Source: Allodiplogaster sudhausi
Lineage: Eukaryota; Nematoda; Chromadorea; Rhabditida; Diplogasteridae
Length of the DNA stretch: 64,000 bases
NCBI GenBank assembly: GCA_945643635.1
Contig: CALZFC010000017.1
Coordinates: forward strand, 10,001-74,000
Direction of reading: 5' to 3'
Below, piece after piece: positions 34,720-46,400 of this stretch. Under the pieces are notes generated by a model. The model was not told the origin of the DNA. It did not search any database and was given only the letters and a program-made list of their open reading frames with translations. Made by a program: the position numbers and the translations under genes. Numbering within the stretch: the stretch's first letter is position 1; each line of letters opens with the position of its first letter.

Positions 34720-35503
34720 GGCTGGAGAAATCGCCCGAGGTAAGAGAGAGGAGAACTCGAGTCGACAGACCGAGGGCGCTGCATAGAGGCGAAGTGACTC
34801 GGATTGAAGTCATCAGCGAATTTGAGAAAGCAGCGAAGAATATCATAATATGCATGGATATTATTTTTAGCGTTTCTGTATGACAGCGTTGCCATATATG
34901 TACATATGCATATGTACATATATAAAACGTAGGGAATTATTTTGATCACATTATTTTATGAAAGCCGATTTTCTTTTCTTTAACTTTCTTTAAACGTTCA
35001 CAATGTTTACTTCACTAATCATTTTGGTTGGACTATTGAATTGTACTATTCGGTTAGGCCAAATTCCACACGTGTTCTGTTGCGCTAGCTGTAAATCAAC
35101 TAAATCTCTTCCAATGTGCAAATAACATATGTATTTATGCATAGTATACCACCATTTAGAACTATTTCTGAAAACTGCCATTAACAATTTATAACAAAAA
35201 AGTAAATTTAATGACAGAAATATTTTATGGAAAAAAAAGTAAATTAGTGACACGAAATTTATTTGTGTCAAAAGAAGTTGAAATTTGGGGCACAGAAAAG
35301 GTTTACCGTTTCCACAAATATATGTATGGATACGTTTGTTTTCTACAAGCTACAAATAATAAGTTAAACATCCACGAAGAAAAGAAGCACAAATGTACCC
35401 AATTCCACCAGCGAAAACCACGGGGTGACAATAGAGAATGAAAAGTATATAAATAGAGGTAATGGCAAGAAAACAAAAGTAAGTAACGATCGAGGGGTCA
35501 CCG
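34720..35503. other. Gap between the mucin-like gene and the LINE
   Basis: AT-rich DNA with a palindromic TGTACATATGCATATGTACA-type motif around 34900-34921. I see no exon. It should contain the promoter of the minus-strand mucin-like gene (just above 34719) and the 5' junction of the LINE (somewhere between about 35400 and 35504). Confidence 0.5.
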
Positions 35504-38500
35504 ATGGAGCAGACGGACAAGCAGACGCAATCTGGTGCAGGCTCTCCATCGATCAGTCAGCACTTTGCCCAGCATACCCATTAGGTATCCCCCCATTTAG
35601 CCCCCTCTCTTGTCTCAAACTGCTCACCCACCTCCTCTTTACCTTGTGCTCTTATCAACATCAGATCCATTGGTAGAAAGCTCCCTATCTTAGACCATTT
35701 TCGTTTTCGCCATAAAACTAGTGTCTTTCTGCTCACTGAGACTTGGGCCACTGCTGATTCTGTATCTGATGCAATGCTCTCTTTCAATTCCGACTATAAT
35801 GCTTTTAGATCAGATCGCTCTAGTGATAGCATTGGTGGTGGTGTCTGCATACTTAGTGACTCTTGCCTTCCCTCATATTTAGTACATTCCCTTTCTTTTG
35901 GCAAGTTCTGTCAGCAGGTTTCTGTTGCGGTTACATTTGACTCTTCTAAAATAGTCTTCCACTGTGTATATAGAAGTCCATCCTGCCCTGCAGCTGATTT
36001 CATCGCTTGTTTAGATACAATTCATGACACCATTCTAGAACATTATAGTCATAGTCATATCATTGCCGGTGATTTTAATTGCCCCGAAATCAATTGGAAC
36101 GCGTATGACCCTCTCTCGTTGTCTATGCCAACCACTCTCACGCCCTCTTGTTTATCTCTTCTTTCTCTTTGCCACACTCTCTCTCTATCTCAACACGTCT
36201 CTGAACCCACTCGCAATCAATCGCTTCTCGACCTAGTTTTTTCTACTGACAGCTCATTGGTATCTGCATGCTCCGTCCTTCCCCCGCTGCCTTCGCTGGA
36301 CCACTCTCCTGTAGCTTTTCACGTCTCCCTTCCCTCCCTTCCACCGCAGTCACATTTCCAAATAAGAGATTTTAAACGTGCTAACTGGAGTCTAATCAAC
36401 TCTTTTTTGTTAGCGATTAATTGGACCAATCTACTAAGCTCTGCAAGTGATGTCGACTCTCTCTATTCTGTTTTCTTGGAGAAAATCCACTTTGTGATAG
36501 ATAATTTCGTTCCCATTCGCTCCATTTCCCGTACCCATCCACAGTTCCCTTTCCAAGTCCAAAAATTAGCTCGCACTTGTGACTCCTTATACAAATGTCG
36601 TTCCTCTATTGGTCTCTCACCCTTTTTGCATGCTTCTCGTAAACTAAAGAAGGCCCTTTATCACCATAGGAGGCAATTAGAGAATCGTATATCATCTCGA
36701 GGCAATATGCGATTATTTTACCGCTATGCTAATGGTTGTATTAAAGATAATACGAGTATTGGTCCCATTAAGACCTCTTATGCTATATGTACAGATGCAC
36801 CCTCCAAGGCTCAAGCATTTGCTGATTATTTTGAAGATTGTTTTGATTTCACTTCTGTTTCCCCTCCTCCTCCCCCGTCTGACTCTACCCCTTACACTGC
36901 TGGCCGATTAGATTACATCGAGTTTACCTCAGAAACCATCTCCCGTGCATTGTCTAAGCTCCCTAGTCGAAACTCTACATCTCCTGATAGAATTCCTTAT
37001 ATTTTTCTTAAGAAGGCCGCTGTCTCTATTACTACTCCCATTACTATAATATTTAATCGAATAATGATGTATGGCCAAATTCCCAAGATATGGTCCCGTG
37101 CTCTTATCCGTCCCGTGTACAAGCGGAAAGGATCCCGCGAAGATTGTGTAAATTATAGGCCTATATCTCTCACTTGTTCTCTATCTAAGGTAATGGAACG
37201 CATTATTTCCCGACAAATTTTCCTCTACCTTGAAGAGCATTCCATTCTCACCCCTTTCCAATACGGCTTTCGCCCTCGCCACTCCGTATCCACTGCCCTT
37301 TTATCCACTCTTAATGAATGGCATCGTGCTTTAGACTCGTCCCAATATGTCACTACTGCTTTTATTGATTTCACCAAGACCTTCGATTCAATTCCTCGAC
37401 CCCATCTTCTCTATAAACTTTCCAAAATTGGTATATCTGGTAGCCTTCTGAGATTCTTTGACTCATTTCTAGCTAATAGAAACCAGTCGGTTATCATCAA
37501 TGATTCTACTTCTCTTCCCTATTCTATTAACAGTGGTGTAAATCAGGGAACCTGTTTAGGACCTCTTCTCTTTCTTATCTACATTAATGACATTGTTGAA
37601 TGCATACCCTCAGGTTGTTATTTCACTATTTACGCGGATGATATTAAGGTATATACGTATAATGATCAGCCTCTCCTTCAATCGGCACTTAATGCCATCG
37701 ATTTATGGGCCAATAAGTGGGGTCTCATTATCTCCTTGGATAAGACTGTTATCATGACAATCGGTAACCACCCAATCCCACCGGTGTTTTCTTTGCGCGG
37801 CATACCTCTCCCAACTGTGTCTTCTTTTAAGGACCTTGGTATTACATATGATAGCGAACTATCATTTAGGGAGCACATTTTGACCATTGTTAGAAAAGCG
37901 TCCGCACGATGCGCATATATTCTTCGCTCTTTCCGATCTCGCAACCGCTCTATTTTGACCCGCCTATATAACATTTATGTATTGCCCATACTTGATTCAC
38001 TATCCGAAGTTTGGAACCCTTCTGCTGTTCAATATGTCAATATGGTTGAGAGAGTCCAAAGAAGTTTCACCCGATCTATCTTTAAAAGATCTGGCCGTTC
38101 TATGTCATATGATCAACGCTTACAGACCCTCGGATTACCCTCGCTCGAGCAACGCAGACTTGTTACCGATTTAGTTACAACTTTCAAAATTATGCGAAAT
38201 CTTACCCCAATTGAACCCACTCATTTCTTCCAATTCCCAACTGGATACTCTTCAAATCTCCGTGGTCACTCTCTTAGGCTTTCATTTCCATCTCTTCGAT
38301 CACTCCGCTATCGTCGCTCATGCCTATCTTATCGTGTAGTCCGGTTATGGAACTCACTACTTGATCACCATGTCTCAACAAATTCCCTCTCTTCCTTCCG
38401 TACCTATTGCTTGAATGTTACATCATGACTACATTCTCCTTTCTTTGCTTTTTCTTTTTGTTTGTTTTTCCTTTTGCTTGACCCATATTTCATCACTTGT

Positions 38501-38540
38501 ATGACTATATGTTATCACATTAAACCCATGCTGGGCAAAG
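35504..38540 (+). mobile_element. LINE (non-LTR retrotransposon), near full length
   Basis: The element carries an endonuclease plus reverse transcriptase frame and a short 3' region ending near TATATATATA at about 38550. The upstream junction and target-site duplication cannot be fixed by eye. It is inserted in plus orientation between two minus-strand genes and interrupts neither. No separate ORF1 (gag-like) was found upstream, so the copy is either 5'-truncated or of a type with a minimal ORF1. Confidence 0.85.
35585..38428 (+). CDS. LINE ORF2: APE endonuclease and reverse transcriptase
   Basis: The protein nicks target DNA and copies the element RNA by target-primed reverse transcription. 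In order: an APE-type endonuclease beginning NIRSIGRKLP, with TETW, GGGVCIL, VYRSP, IIAGDFNCPEINW and LDHSP motifs; then a reverse transcriptase with RPVYKRKGSR, NYRPISLTCSLSKVMERI, YGFRPRHS, FIDFTKTFDSI (motif A), NQGTCLGPLLFLIYINDI (motif B) and the catalytic YADD box of motif C near 37635; a C-terminal region rich in Arg and Leu ends at TGA. The layout fits the Jockey/CR1-type clades. The first in-frame ATG inside the open frame is 35774, which would drop the NIRS motif. The same frame is open from an ATG at 35504 apart from one TAG at 35582-35584. Confidence 0.9.
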   Translation, partial: VSPHLAPSLVSNCSPTSSLPCALINIRSIGRKLPILDHFRFRHKTSVFLLTETWATADSVSDAMLSFNSDYNAFRSDRSSDSIGGGVCILSDSCLPSYLVHSLSFGKFCQQVSVAVTFDSSKIVFHCVYRSPSCPAADFIACLDTIHDTILEHYSHSHIIAGDFNCPEINWNAYDPLSLSMPTTLTPSCLSLLSLCHTLSLSQHVSEPTRNQSLLDLVFSTDSSLVSACSVLPPLPSLDHSPVAFHVSLPSLPPQSHFQIRDFKRANWSLINSFLLAINWTNLLSSASDVDSLYSVFLEKIHFVIDNFVPIRSISRTHPQFPFQVQKLARTCDSLYKCRSSIGLSPFLHASRKLKKALYHHRRQLENRISSRGNMRLFYRYANGCIKDNTSIGPIKTSYAICTDAPSKAQAFADYFEDCFDFTSVSPPPPPSDSTPYTAGRLDYIEFTSETISRALSKLPSRNSTSPDRIPYIFLKKAAVSITTPITIIFNRIMMYGQIPKIWSRALIRPVYKRKGSREDCVNYRPISLTCSLSKVMERIISRQIFLYLEEHSILTPFQYGFRPRHSVSTALLSTLNEWHRALDSSQYVTTAFIDFTKTFDSIPRPHLLYKLSKIGISGSLLRFFDSFLANRNQSVIINDSTSLPYSINSGVNQGTCLGPLLFLIYINDIVECIPSGCYFTIYADDIKVYTYNDQPLLQSALNAIDLWANKWGLIISLDKTVIMTIGNHPIPPVFSLRGIPLPTVSSFKDLGITYDSELSFREHILTIVRKASARCAYILRSFRSRNRSILTRLYNIYVLPILDSLSEVWNPSAVQYVNMVERVQRSFTRSIFKRSGRSMSYDQRLQTLGLPSLEQRRLVTDLVTTFKIMRNLTPIEPTHFFQFPTGYSSNLRGHSLRLSFPSLRSLRYRRSCLSYRVVRLWNSLLDHHVSTNSLSSFRTYCLNVTS

Positions 38541-38624
38541 CGATAAAGAATATATATATAAGTACAATGTGAACAGAAAAAAACTCAGACGATCGAGAGA
38601 GAGGGTGGCAGAAGAAAAAAATCC

Positions 38625-39622
38625 TCATTGATCGCGCCGTATGCGCCTTCCTTCGAAGCGCGCGCAATCCGTTTCCGCGACGCGTGCACGCAACGCGTTC
38701 CACTGCGCGTCGCGCGGTTCCTGACACGATATCAAATGATTACTTTATATTTGTTAAGATTGTGGCGTCTTCGAGTGGCACTTATTAGGGACTATAACTA
38801 CATTTTAAAGTAGATAAAAACAGATCTATACAACAATTATTGCATAACAATTATGTATAAAAACTCACCTTTAAGTATCGCTCGAGCCGAAATCGCTCGG
38901 CAAACGAGCCAAGGGGCGGCTCTGCGCCGCGTGGGCGAGGACCGATGAAGCTGGAGAGAAATTTTAGATTTTGCGGTTTATTGGATACCGTAATCTTATT
39001 AGTACCGTAAAAATCTTACTTTGGCATGTTGATATCGAGCCAGAAGTCATCGAGTGGACTCTTGCGAGGATTCATAGATTTGCCACCGTCTTCCGGCAAT
39101 GACGGCGTCACCTTCTGGAGTGTGAAGCTTACGATTCGTAATTATGTACATATCTCAGCTCCTCGATTCTTCTCTCGCCTCTCTTTATCAAGGCTTCTTT
39201 CGCCTCTCTCTACCCCACCTTCTCTCGCCTCTCTCCATCCCTGCATCTCTCTCCTCTACCCACTCTCTCTCCCAACCAGAATCTCTCTCGTCACGTCTGC
39301 GTGGGGTCCAGCCAGTAGGTCGGCGATCACCAGATCATCGTCGTAGAGGCGGTCAAATCGAAAAAAAAAATTTAAAAAAAAAATCAAAATGTTTTGCTTC
39401 CAAAGTTCCAGTTAATAAAAAAGGAAAGATCATCACCTTTGATTAAGCTGTTCGAGATCTTTGCCATGCCATTTAAGCGCCTCTTTTGCCTAAAATATTT
39501 TCGGAACATTTAGCTGTTAGAGAGACTTCTAGAGGAATACAGTTGTGAAAAGGGAGGTAGGTAGAGATAGAGAGAGAGAGAGATGGACACAGAGAGAGAG
39601 TGAGAGTGGTAGAGAGTGAAAA

Positions 39623-39664
<42 letters not shown>

Positions 39665-41379
39665 CAGGAGTGATAATAAACACGGAAAGTAACACACCTG
39701 CTCTACGGTGAGAATCGGAGGAGCCTTTGCAAATGTTATGCAACGAATCGTCCCGTCCGGCTCGAGAATTCGCGTTTTAAGAGCCTTTAGGAAAATAATT
39801 AATTTGTCGAATATAATTTTTATTTATAATTCAGTTTTATTCAGTAAGATTTTTTTTGATAATTTTCTTGCGAAAAAAAGAATGGAATGGACACGAACTT
39901 CAGTGTGGTCGGGAGCGCAAAACTTCATCGCCTTGAGAGCTGGCGATATTAAGCTCTGAAAATGGATCATGCTTTACTTTATATCCGTTACCTGTAATGG
40001 ATATTTTTTATGTGCCTTGATGTGGTTGGAAGTTGAGGCAAAATAAATAAAAACGTTCGAAGGCACCTCCTTTTGTGCTCCTTTCGCAGTATTTTTCTTT
40101 TGTGTTCCTGTGACTGACTGCTCTTGTGGGGCCGCCTGATTGAAAGAATAGTTTGGAGGAGAATATAAACGAAGCAAGCATACAAATAAAGAATCGAACG
40201 AGGAGGAAATATATTTTGAGAACAAAATAGAATAGAAAGATTGCAAGACTGGGAGAGAGAGAGAGAGAGAGCGAGGGAGTACGGGAAAACGTGGGATAGA
40301 GAGAGATAGCGAAGAGATGGAGAGAGAGAGAAAATGAGAGACAGCGAGAGAAAGAGACAGAGACAGAGATTGACAGAGACAGACAGAGTGCCCTCTTCAC
40401 CCACCTCAACCGTGTCCATGTGATCATCTGCCAAGATGGCTGCCGCCCATTGGCAGAAGGCAGCGTCGCACTGAAGTCGATCCGCGTAGAGGCCCGAGAA
40501 GAATTGCTCCGCGAGCTTCAGTTGCATCGTCTCAAAGAAAGCCATTTTATGAACTATGTTTATGATTTTTTCGTTATTTAATTATAATACATGTTCTTGT
40601 AAACGAAATGATATTTTCGAAACGGTACGGAGGTTTTTGTTAAATGTCGTAAGCCAAATCTTTCGATGTTCGCTCCTGTTTCAGAATAGCAGAAATACAA
40701 AGAGATGAGCCTAACACTGATAGCGTCGAGTGGGGTGACGCCGGGATTCTGACGTTTTTCCAAGTATTCGACGGTCCAGTGACGCGCGAGAACCTCCCGC
40801 ACGAACTCGGGCAGGAAACGCTGTCAATTTGTAGCTTACTTCTTTAAACAATCCTTACATACATATGTGTGTATGTATGTACGTACATTCATAAAAACGC
40901 AGTGTACATATGTATCTGTAAATTTAGAAGTGTACTTTTCAAAAAGAAAATTAAGAGAAAACGTTAAGAGAGTAATCTCATGAAGGCATTTGTAGCTGAA
41001 TATTGCATATGTCTCTTCATTCAAGACTTTCTCATGCCTTTGCACGCGGATCAAAGTTGAATGGAGTCGGCAGAGTGAGGGGCGGGCCGTCGTCAGGGAA
41101 GTGTTCGAGGAGGGCCCGAGGTAGATCAGAGCCAAACTGTTGAAGAAGTCAAATTCAAAATAAATAAATTTTTTTTTCAAAATTTAATTTCGACACAAAA
41201 TAGACTACAAAACAGCGTGAATTAATGAGCCAACCTTCTTTTTGCATGACGCGTTGCGTGCCGCGTTGCGTTCTTCAACTTTGCTTCTTTCCTCGTCGCG
41301 AGCCCTCTTCTCTGCACGTTTCTTCTCCTCGCGCAGCTTGACATACGCGCCCGGTCGATACTGCGCGAACGTCTCTTCC
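38625..41379 (-). other. Unrecognised cytoplasmic tail of the giant gene
   Basis: Twelve exons follow the last hydrophobic segment. They begin with a highly charged helical stretch (KLREEKKRAEKRARDEERSK), likely a short coiled coil. Beyond it are folded-looking segments containing FLPEFVREVLARHWTVEYLE, QFFSGLYADRLQCDAAFCQW, ILEPDGTIRCITFAKAPP and DDFWLDINMPNFIGPRP, then a basic end RRIRRDQ and TGA at 38625-38627. I do not recognise this region. The phases are continuous with the membrane exons, which is why I keep it in the same gene, but an independent downstream gene cannot be excluded. Confidence 0.6.
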
Positions 41380-43391
41380 CTGAATTAGGGAATCAGGTAG
41401 CAACATGGTTTGCATAAATGCAGAATGTTCTCCTTTTTATACAAATCTTGTATCCCTCTCGAATTAATTCCATAGACACCGACCGATTCCAAAAGTTGAT
41501 GACATTGAGTTTTGGCGCCCATCGCTCTGGCAGGAAGAGCATCGCTGCGGCCGACGCAAATTTGTACGTCTACAATACTCGAAAACTGCCTTAGTTTATT
41601 TCTTTCCTTTCAACATAAATATTTATTTTAATTATTATTGTTTGCGTAGGAAGCTTGTGACAAGAAGTCAAAAATGAGGCAGAACTTGCCTCTGTCGTCA
41701 CGACCGTTTGGACAATGTTGAGCAGCGAGTTGAGGCCCGAGGCGACGAGAAGCATCCTTATGTTAAGATTTATTCTTGTTTTTTTTAAAACATAATTCTA
41801 TACATTTTGATATATCTTTTTCCTGGCAAATTAATCTAATTATCTAAAAAAAAAATGTAAATATTTAGTTAGACCGTACATGCTGGCCGAACTCGTTTGG
41901 CGGTCATTGGCGAAGAGAAGCGCGGCAGTCGCAGCGCACTGGAGGAGCGGGCCGAGGCCGCAGAAGAGGAGATTGCGGCGGACCTCGAATGTAGTGACTT
42001 GTGATTCAATTATATTGAATGTAACGTCTGGTTGGACAATTCTGTTCCAGCGTGTGAATTGTTCAGCCTATTGCTACATTTGAACTCCTCCGCTTCCTCC
42101 AATTCGCTCTCACCATCGCGACGTTCTCCATTTCGAAGGGACGCTCCCACTCGAAGAAGTTGTCCATTCGGAGGCGCATCATAAAACGCTGAAGGAATTA
42201 CTTACTTCTACTGTTCAACATGCAAATAATTAGATTACATAATTAGCATCCAAAACACAGCGAGAGGAATATTTAAGTGACAAATATATATTTTTGTCAC
42301 TTTGTTATGGAATTGCACGGCCAGCTCGCTAAAGAGAGAAGCGAGGAGAGCGAGTACGAAGATGACAGTGACGATTATGGCAGGCAGGGAGAAGGTGTCG
42401 AAGGAGCCTGGGTATTCCTCATCTTATTTCTCCCTCCTTCTATCTCTTCCTCTCTTTCTCTTATTTTCTCTCCTCTCCTCTCCTCTCTCTTTCTTTCTAC
42501 ATCTCTACCTTTTACTCTCTTTCTTCTTTCTCGTACGTTCTCTCTCGCCCAATCTTCTCTTTATCTATCTCTTATTCGGTCATCATTTTCTTATGTATCT
42601 CCTTTACTCTCCCAGTCTCTTCCTCTTTCATGCCATCTCTCCCCCACTCTGCTTCTCCCCTAGTACCAGTGCTGCTCCATAGCGTTGGCGCATCCCAGTT
42701 GCTCCCCACTGCTGCAGCCGTAATTCCAAAGGCAATTGCATACGATAGACCCATTCGCACCTGCAGATATATTAAATTGATTTAATTTATTGATTGAAAC
42801 AAAATAATAGTTGAGAAAATAATAACAAAATAATAGCCCCCATTTATCGATTACTCGCTCTCTCTTTCTATTCTCTTCCCCTCTCTCTCACTCTCTCATT
42901 CTCTCTCACTCTCTCCCTTTCTCTCCCTCTCTTTCTCACTCATCTTTCCGTCTCTCTCTTTCTCTTTCTCTCCATTCTCTCTCTCACCTTCTCTCACTCT
43001 CTCCCCCTCTCTCTCCAACCATATAGTCGAGTCGCAACGGCCGCGTCTCCCACTCGTTGATTACGTTTCCGACGATGACGTCATAGACGTGGCTCGCTTC
43101 GTTCAGCCAAAGCAATTGAGCTGCAGTTTAGCCGATGTTTAAATGGATTCAAATTTCCCGCCAGAATTAAAAGATTTCTATAAATTGCCTGAAACATAGC
43201 AGAAGATGATGAACGAGCCCCAGACGCGAGCGGATACCTAGAATGTGAAGAATGTTTCCTGCTTTCTTCCTATGTCTTCTCAATCGCAGAAGGACGGCTA
43301 CACTCGTCTTTCTAACTCCCTCTATTTCTCTCTCCCTCGCAATCACTCTTCTTCCTCACTCTCTCACACTCTTCGTCCGCCTCTCTCTTTG

Positions 43392-43431
<40 letters not shown>

Positions 43432-46400
43432 CCCTTCTCTCTCTCTCTTACTCTACTCACTTTATCTAATCCGCGGTCGTATGGCACGGAGTAGAAGTAG
43501 TGAAGTAAGCTGCCGATGGAAAGGAGAGTCGAGCGGTGGTCTTGGAAATTATCCTGTGGAGTCTGGAAGAGGAAGAAGAGAGAGAGAGAGGGGAGAGAGA
43601 AAGAGAGAAAGAGAGCAGAAAATAGAGTGAATGACCCACATCGCCTGAACCAGGAATGATGGCTGCCATGAGAATGCGTAAAATGACGGTGATAGCTGTT
43701 GCTGATGCTGCTCCTTGTGCAGAATATTGCAGAGAAGCGGACACCTGGGTCTCTCATTTCATTGTTCTCTCTCCTTCTCAGTCTTTTCTCAAATTCTCTC
43801 CTTTACTCTCGCTAGCTTTCACTCTCTCCCTCTCTCTCTCTCTCTCTTCCTCTCTCTCTCTCTCCGGCTTCTCTCTTTTGCATCATTCTGTCACCGACAT
43901 ACGTTTCCACGAAGCTGCTGCCGCATCAGCAACTCGCATTTCTCGTACATTGGGCCCGCCTCGCACTCGCAATATGCGCTGTCCACCTGAAGAGACTCTA
44001 TCTCTCTCCCTGTCTTCTTCTCTGCCCCAGTCTCTCTATCTCCCTGTCGATCTCTCTCTCTCTCTATGTCTGTCCGTCTGTCTCATTCTATCAATTTGAA
44101 CAACCCTCACTAACGTTTTCAACGCATCTGCCCAGTTTGCATGTCATGTTCGTGCAAAATTTTGGCGCCAGGAAGCAGGTGCGACCCTGGAATTTATAAA
44201 TCATAAAATATTAATTCAAAGATTCGATGTAGTCGAAAAATGCAAACGATGAAATACATATGTTTTTGGCGTAAATGGTATACATTCTTATCTTTCTGTA
44301 CTATATAATGATACCTTTATTCAATTACAAAATATATAGATATTAATTGTATTTATTACATTTGGTGTAGTCTCTTTCTGCTATTTCGTAAACCTCACCG
44401 TCCATCCGGGCTTGCAGACGCACTCCGTTTCATTGCAGAATTCCGTGCCGATCGGATCGCAGTCGGCGCACGACTTGAAGGGTTCCGAAGAAGGAGCTTC
44501 TTCGTAGAGGACTCCGCCTCCGCCTTGGGCTATAGGAGAGTTTGGTCAAGGAAAGTGAGCGATGGGAAGAGAGAGAGAGAATGAGAGAGAGAGAAAGGGA
44601 GAGAGAAAGAGGTCGAGAAAGAGGTGGAGGAATAGAAAGGGAGAGGGGGAGAGAAAGAGAAAGAGAGGGGCGAGAAAGAGAACGGGAGAAAGAGAAAGGG
44701 AAAGGGAAAGAAAGAGGGGAAAAAAGAAAAGTAATAGGGAGGCCAAGAGATTGAATGAGAATAACTGTTCGGTGAGGGGCAGCTGAAGAGAGTCGGATGC
44801 GGAGTGAGCTGTCCAATATCAGAGCAGGTTGATGTGAAAGTGACTTCGGGAACTTGAGCACATTCAAAGTCAACCGAATCCTGATATGATGTTAATGGTA
44901 CTGTTCATATTTCTGTCAACAGAGACGGAGTTTTGAGAATGAAGATATGGAGAGATAGAGAGTTAGAGAATGATAGAAAACGAGAGAGAAAGAGAGCGAG
45001 AGAGACAGAGAGGGACAGAAACAGAGAGAGCGAGCGAGCGAGTGAGAGAGAGAGAGAGACAATGTGAGAGAGCCAACGGAACCGTGTAGTTGATCATCGC
45101 CATCTTGCTGTCATCTCTGACAGTGAGAATACTGGCTAGTTCGTATTCCTTTAGGGTCGCCTCCACTGTGCATGTCGGAGGGTTGCAGAACTCTGCAGGT
45201 TTGTCTTAGACAAATATGTCTTTTTATTAACAAAAAGTATTTATAATTAGTCAATTTTTATTAATTAATCATGTAAATACAGATTTGAAGATGAACTATG
45301 CATATAAATACATATGTATAGAGAACACAGAAAACCGACTGGGCCGCATGCAGACAGCGACCGCTCTCGGATAAATAGAGTAGGCGCTCAGATCACTCGC
45401 CAATGTCACGTCCTGCGGAACATTGTATTGTTCAGCGAAATAGACTTTATTTCCTCACACAAAATGGCCATTAATTCTTAACATCAATGTTATGTACTTA
45501 ATTTGTCCACGACCATGATTTATTTTCTTTCGTTAGTTATAAAATAATGCATAAACAAACTGTCCCGAAATAAAATATTAGCGATAACAATAGATTAATA
45601 GGAAGAAATAGGCATTTCTCTAACCAATTGCGCGTTCAAATCCGATAGGCTGATGACTCGTACGGTTCGTGTGGCGCGGAATGCTGCGGTCGCATGCGAG
45701 TTGACGTAGAGGGGAGGGAGGCCGCCGTTCGACTCTCGGCTGATGTTATAATAATATACAAACCGTTTTCAACGAGCTATTCCACCATTTGGCTTAGGCC
45801 GCAATAGCCGACATGTCATTGAAGGTTACTGTAGGAGTCTGTCCTTCCCATTCTCGCTCTCTTTCTCTCTAGCTTCTCTAGCTCTCTCTCTCTCACATTC
45901 TCTCTCTTTTTTCTCTAACAGCATCTCTCCTATAGCCTTCCTCTCAGCGTCCAGCTCAGCAGCTCCCATCATGTCGCTGAAAGTCTTCCGCTGGCACGCA
46001 CCCAAGCAGTCCATGTATGATTTGCCTGAAACGGGAGTAGGTATACTGTACTACAAGAAACAAAATTAATTCTAATCTCCCGCCAATTCCCCTCAAAATA
46101 CCGCCTGCGATCCATGTTGGATATATGCACGACGTTGCGCCCTCCGTAAGACCGAGCGGACATGGGTGCGTGCAGTTGTCATCTGCTGAAGATAAATGGC
46201 TTTTAGTCGTCGTAGTTCTAATTCTTATTTCCCGAATTTGCACCTTTCTTTCCTTTTACTTATACTTCTTCATGATCTCTATTTGGATCCTATGTTTGCT
46301 TCGCGCTAAAGTGTACAATAATAAAGCGTACAGGCTGAAGCCGTCGTTGACTCATCACCATCATCAATAATGACGCCGTGGTCCGAGTAGGGCGTTAGGG

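Noticed and set aside
42277..42760. Plus-strand Ser/Leu-rich frames near 42.3-42.7 kb
   Set aside because: They combine antisense of a membrane exon (42407-42301, minus strand) with CT repeat DNA in the intron.
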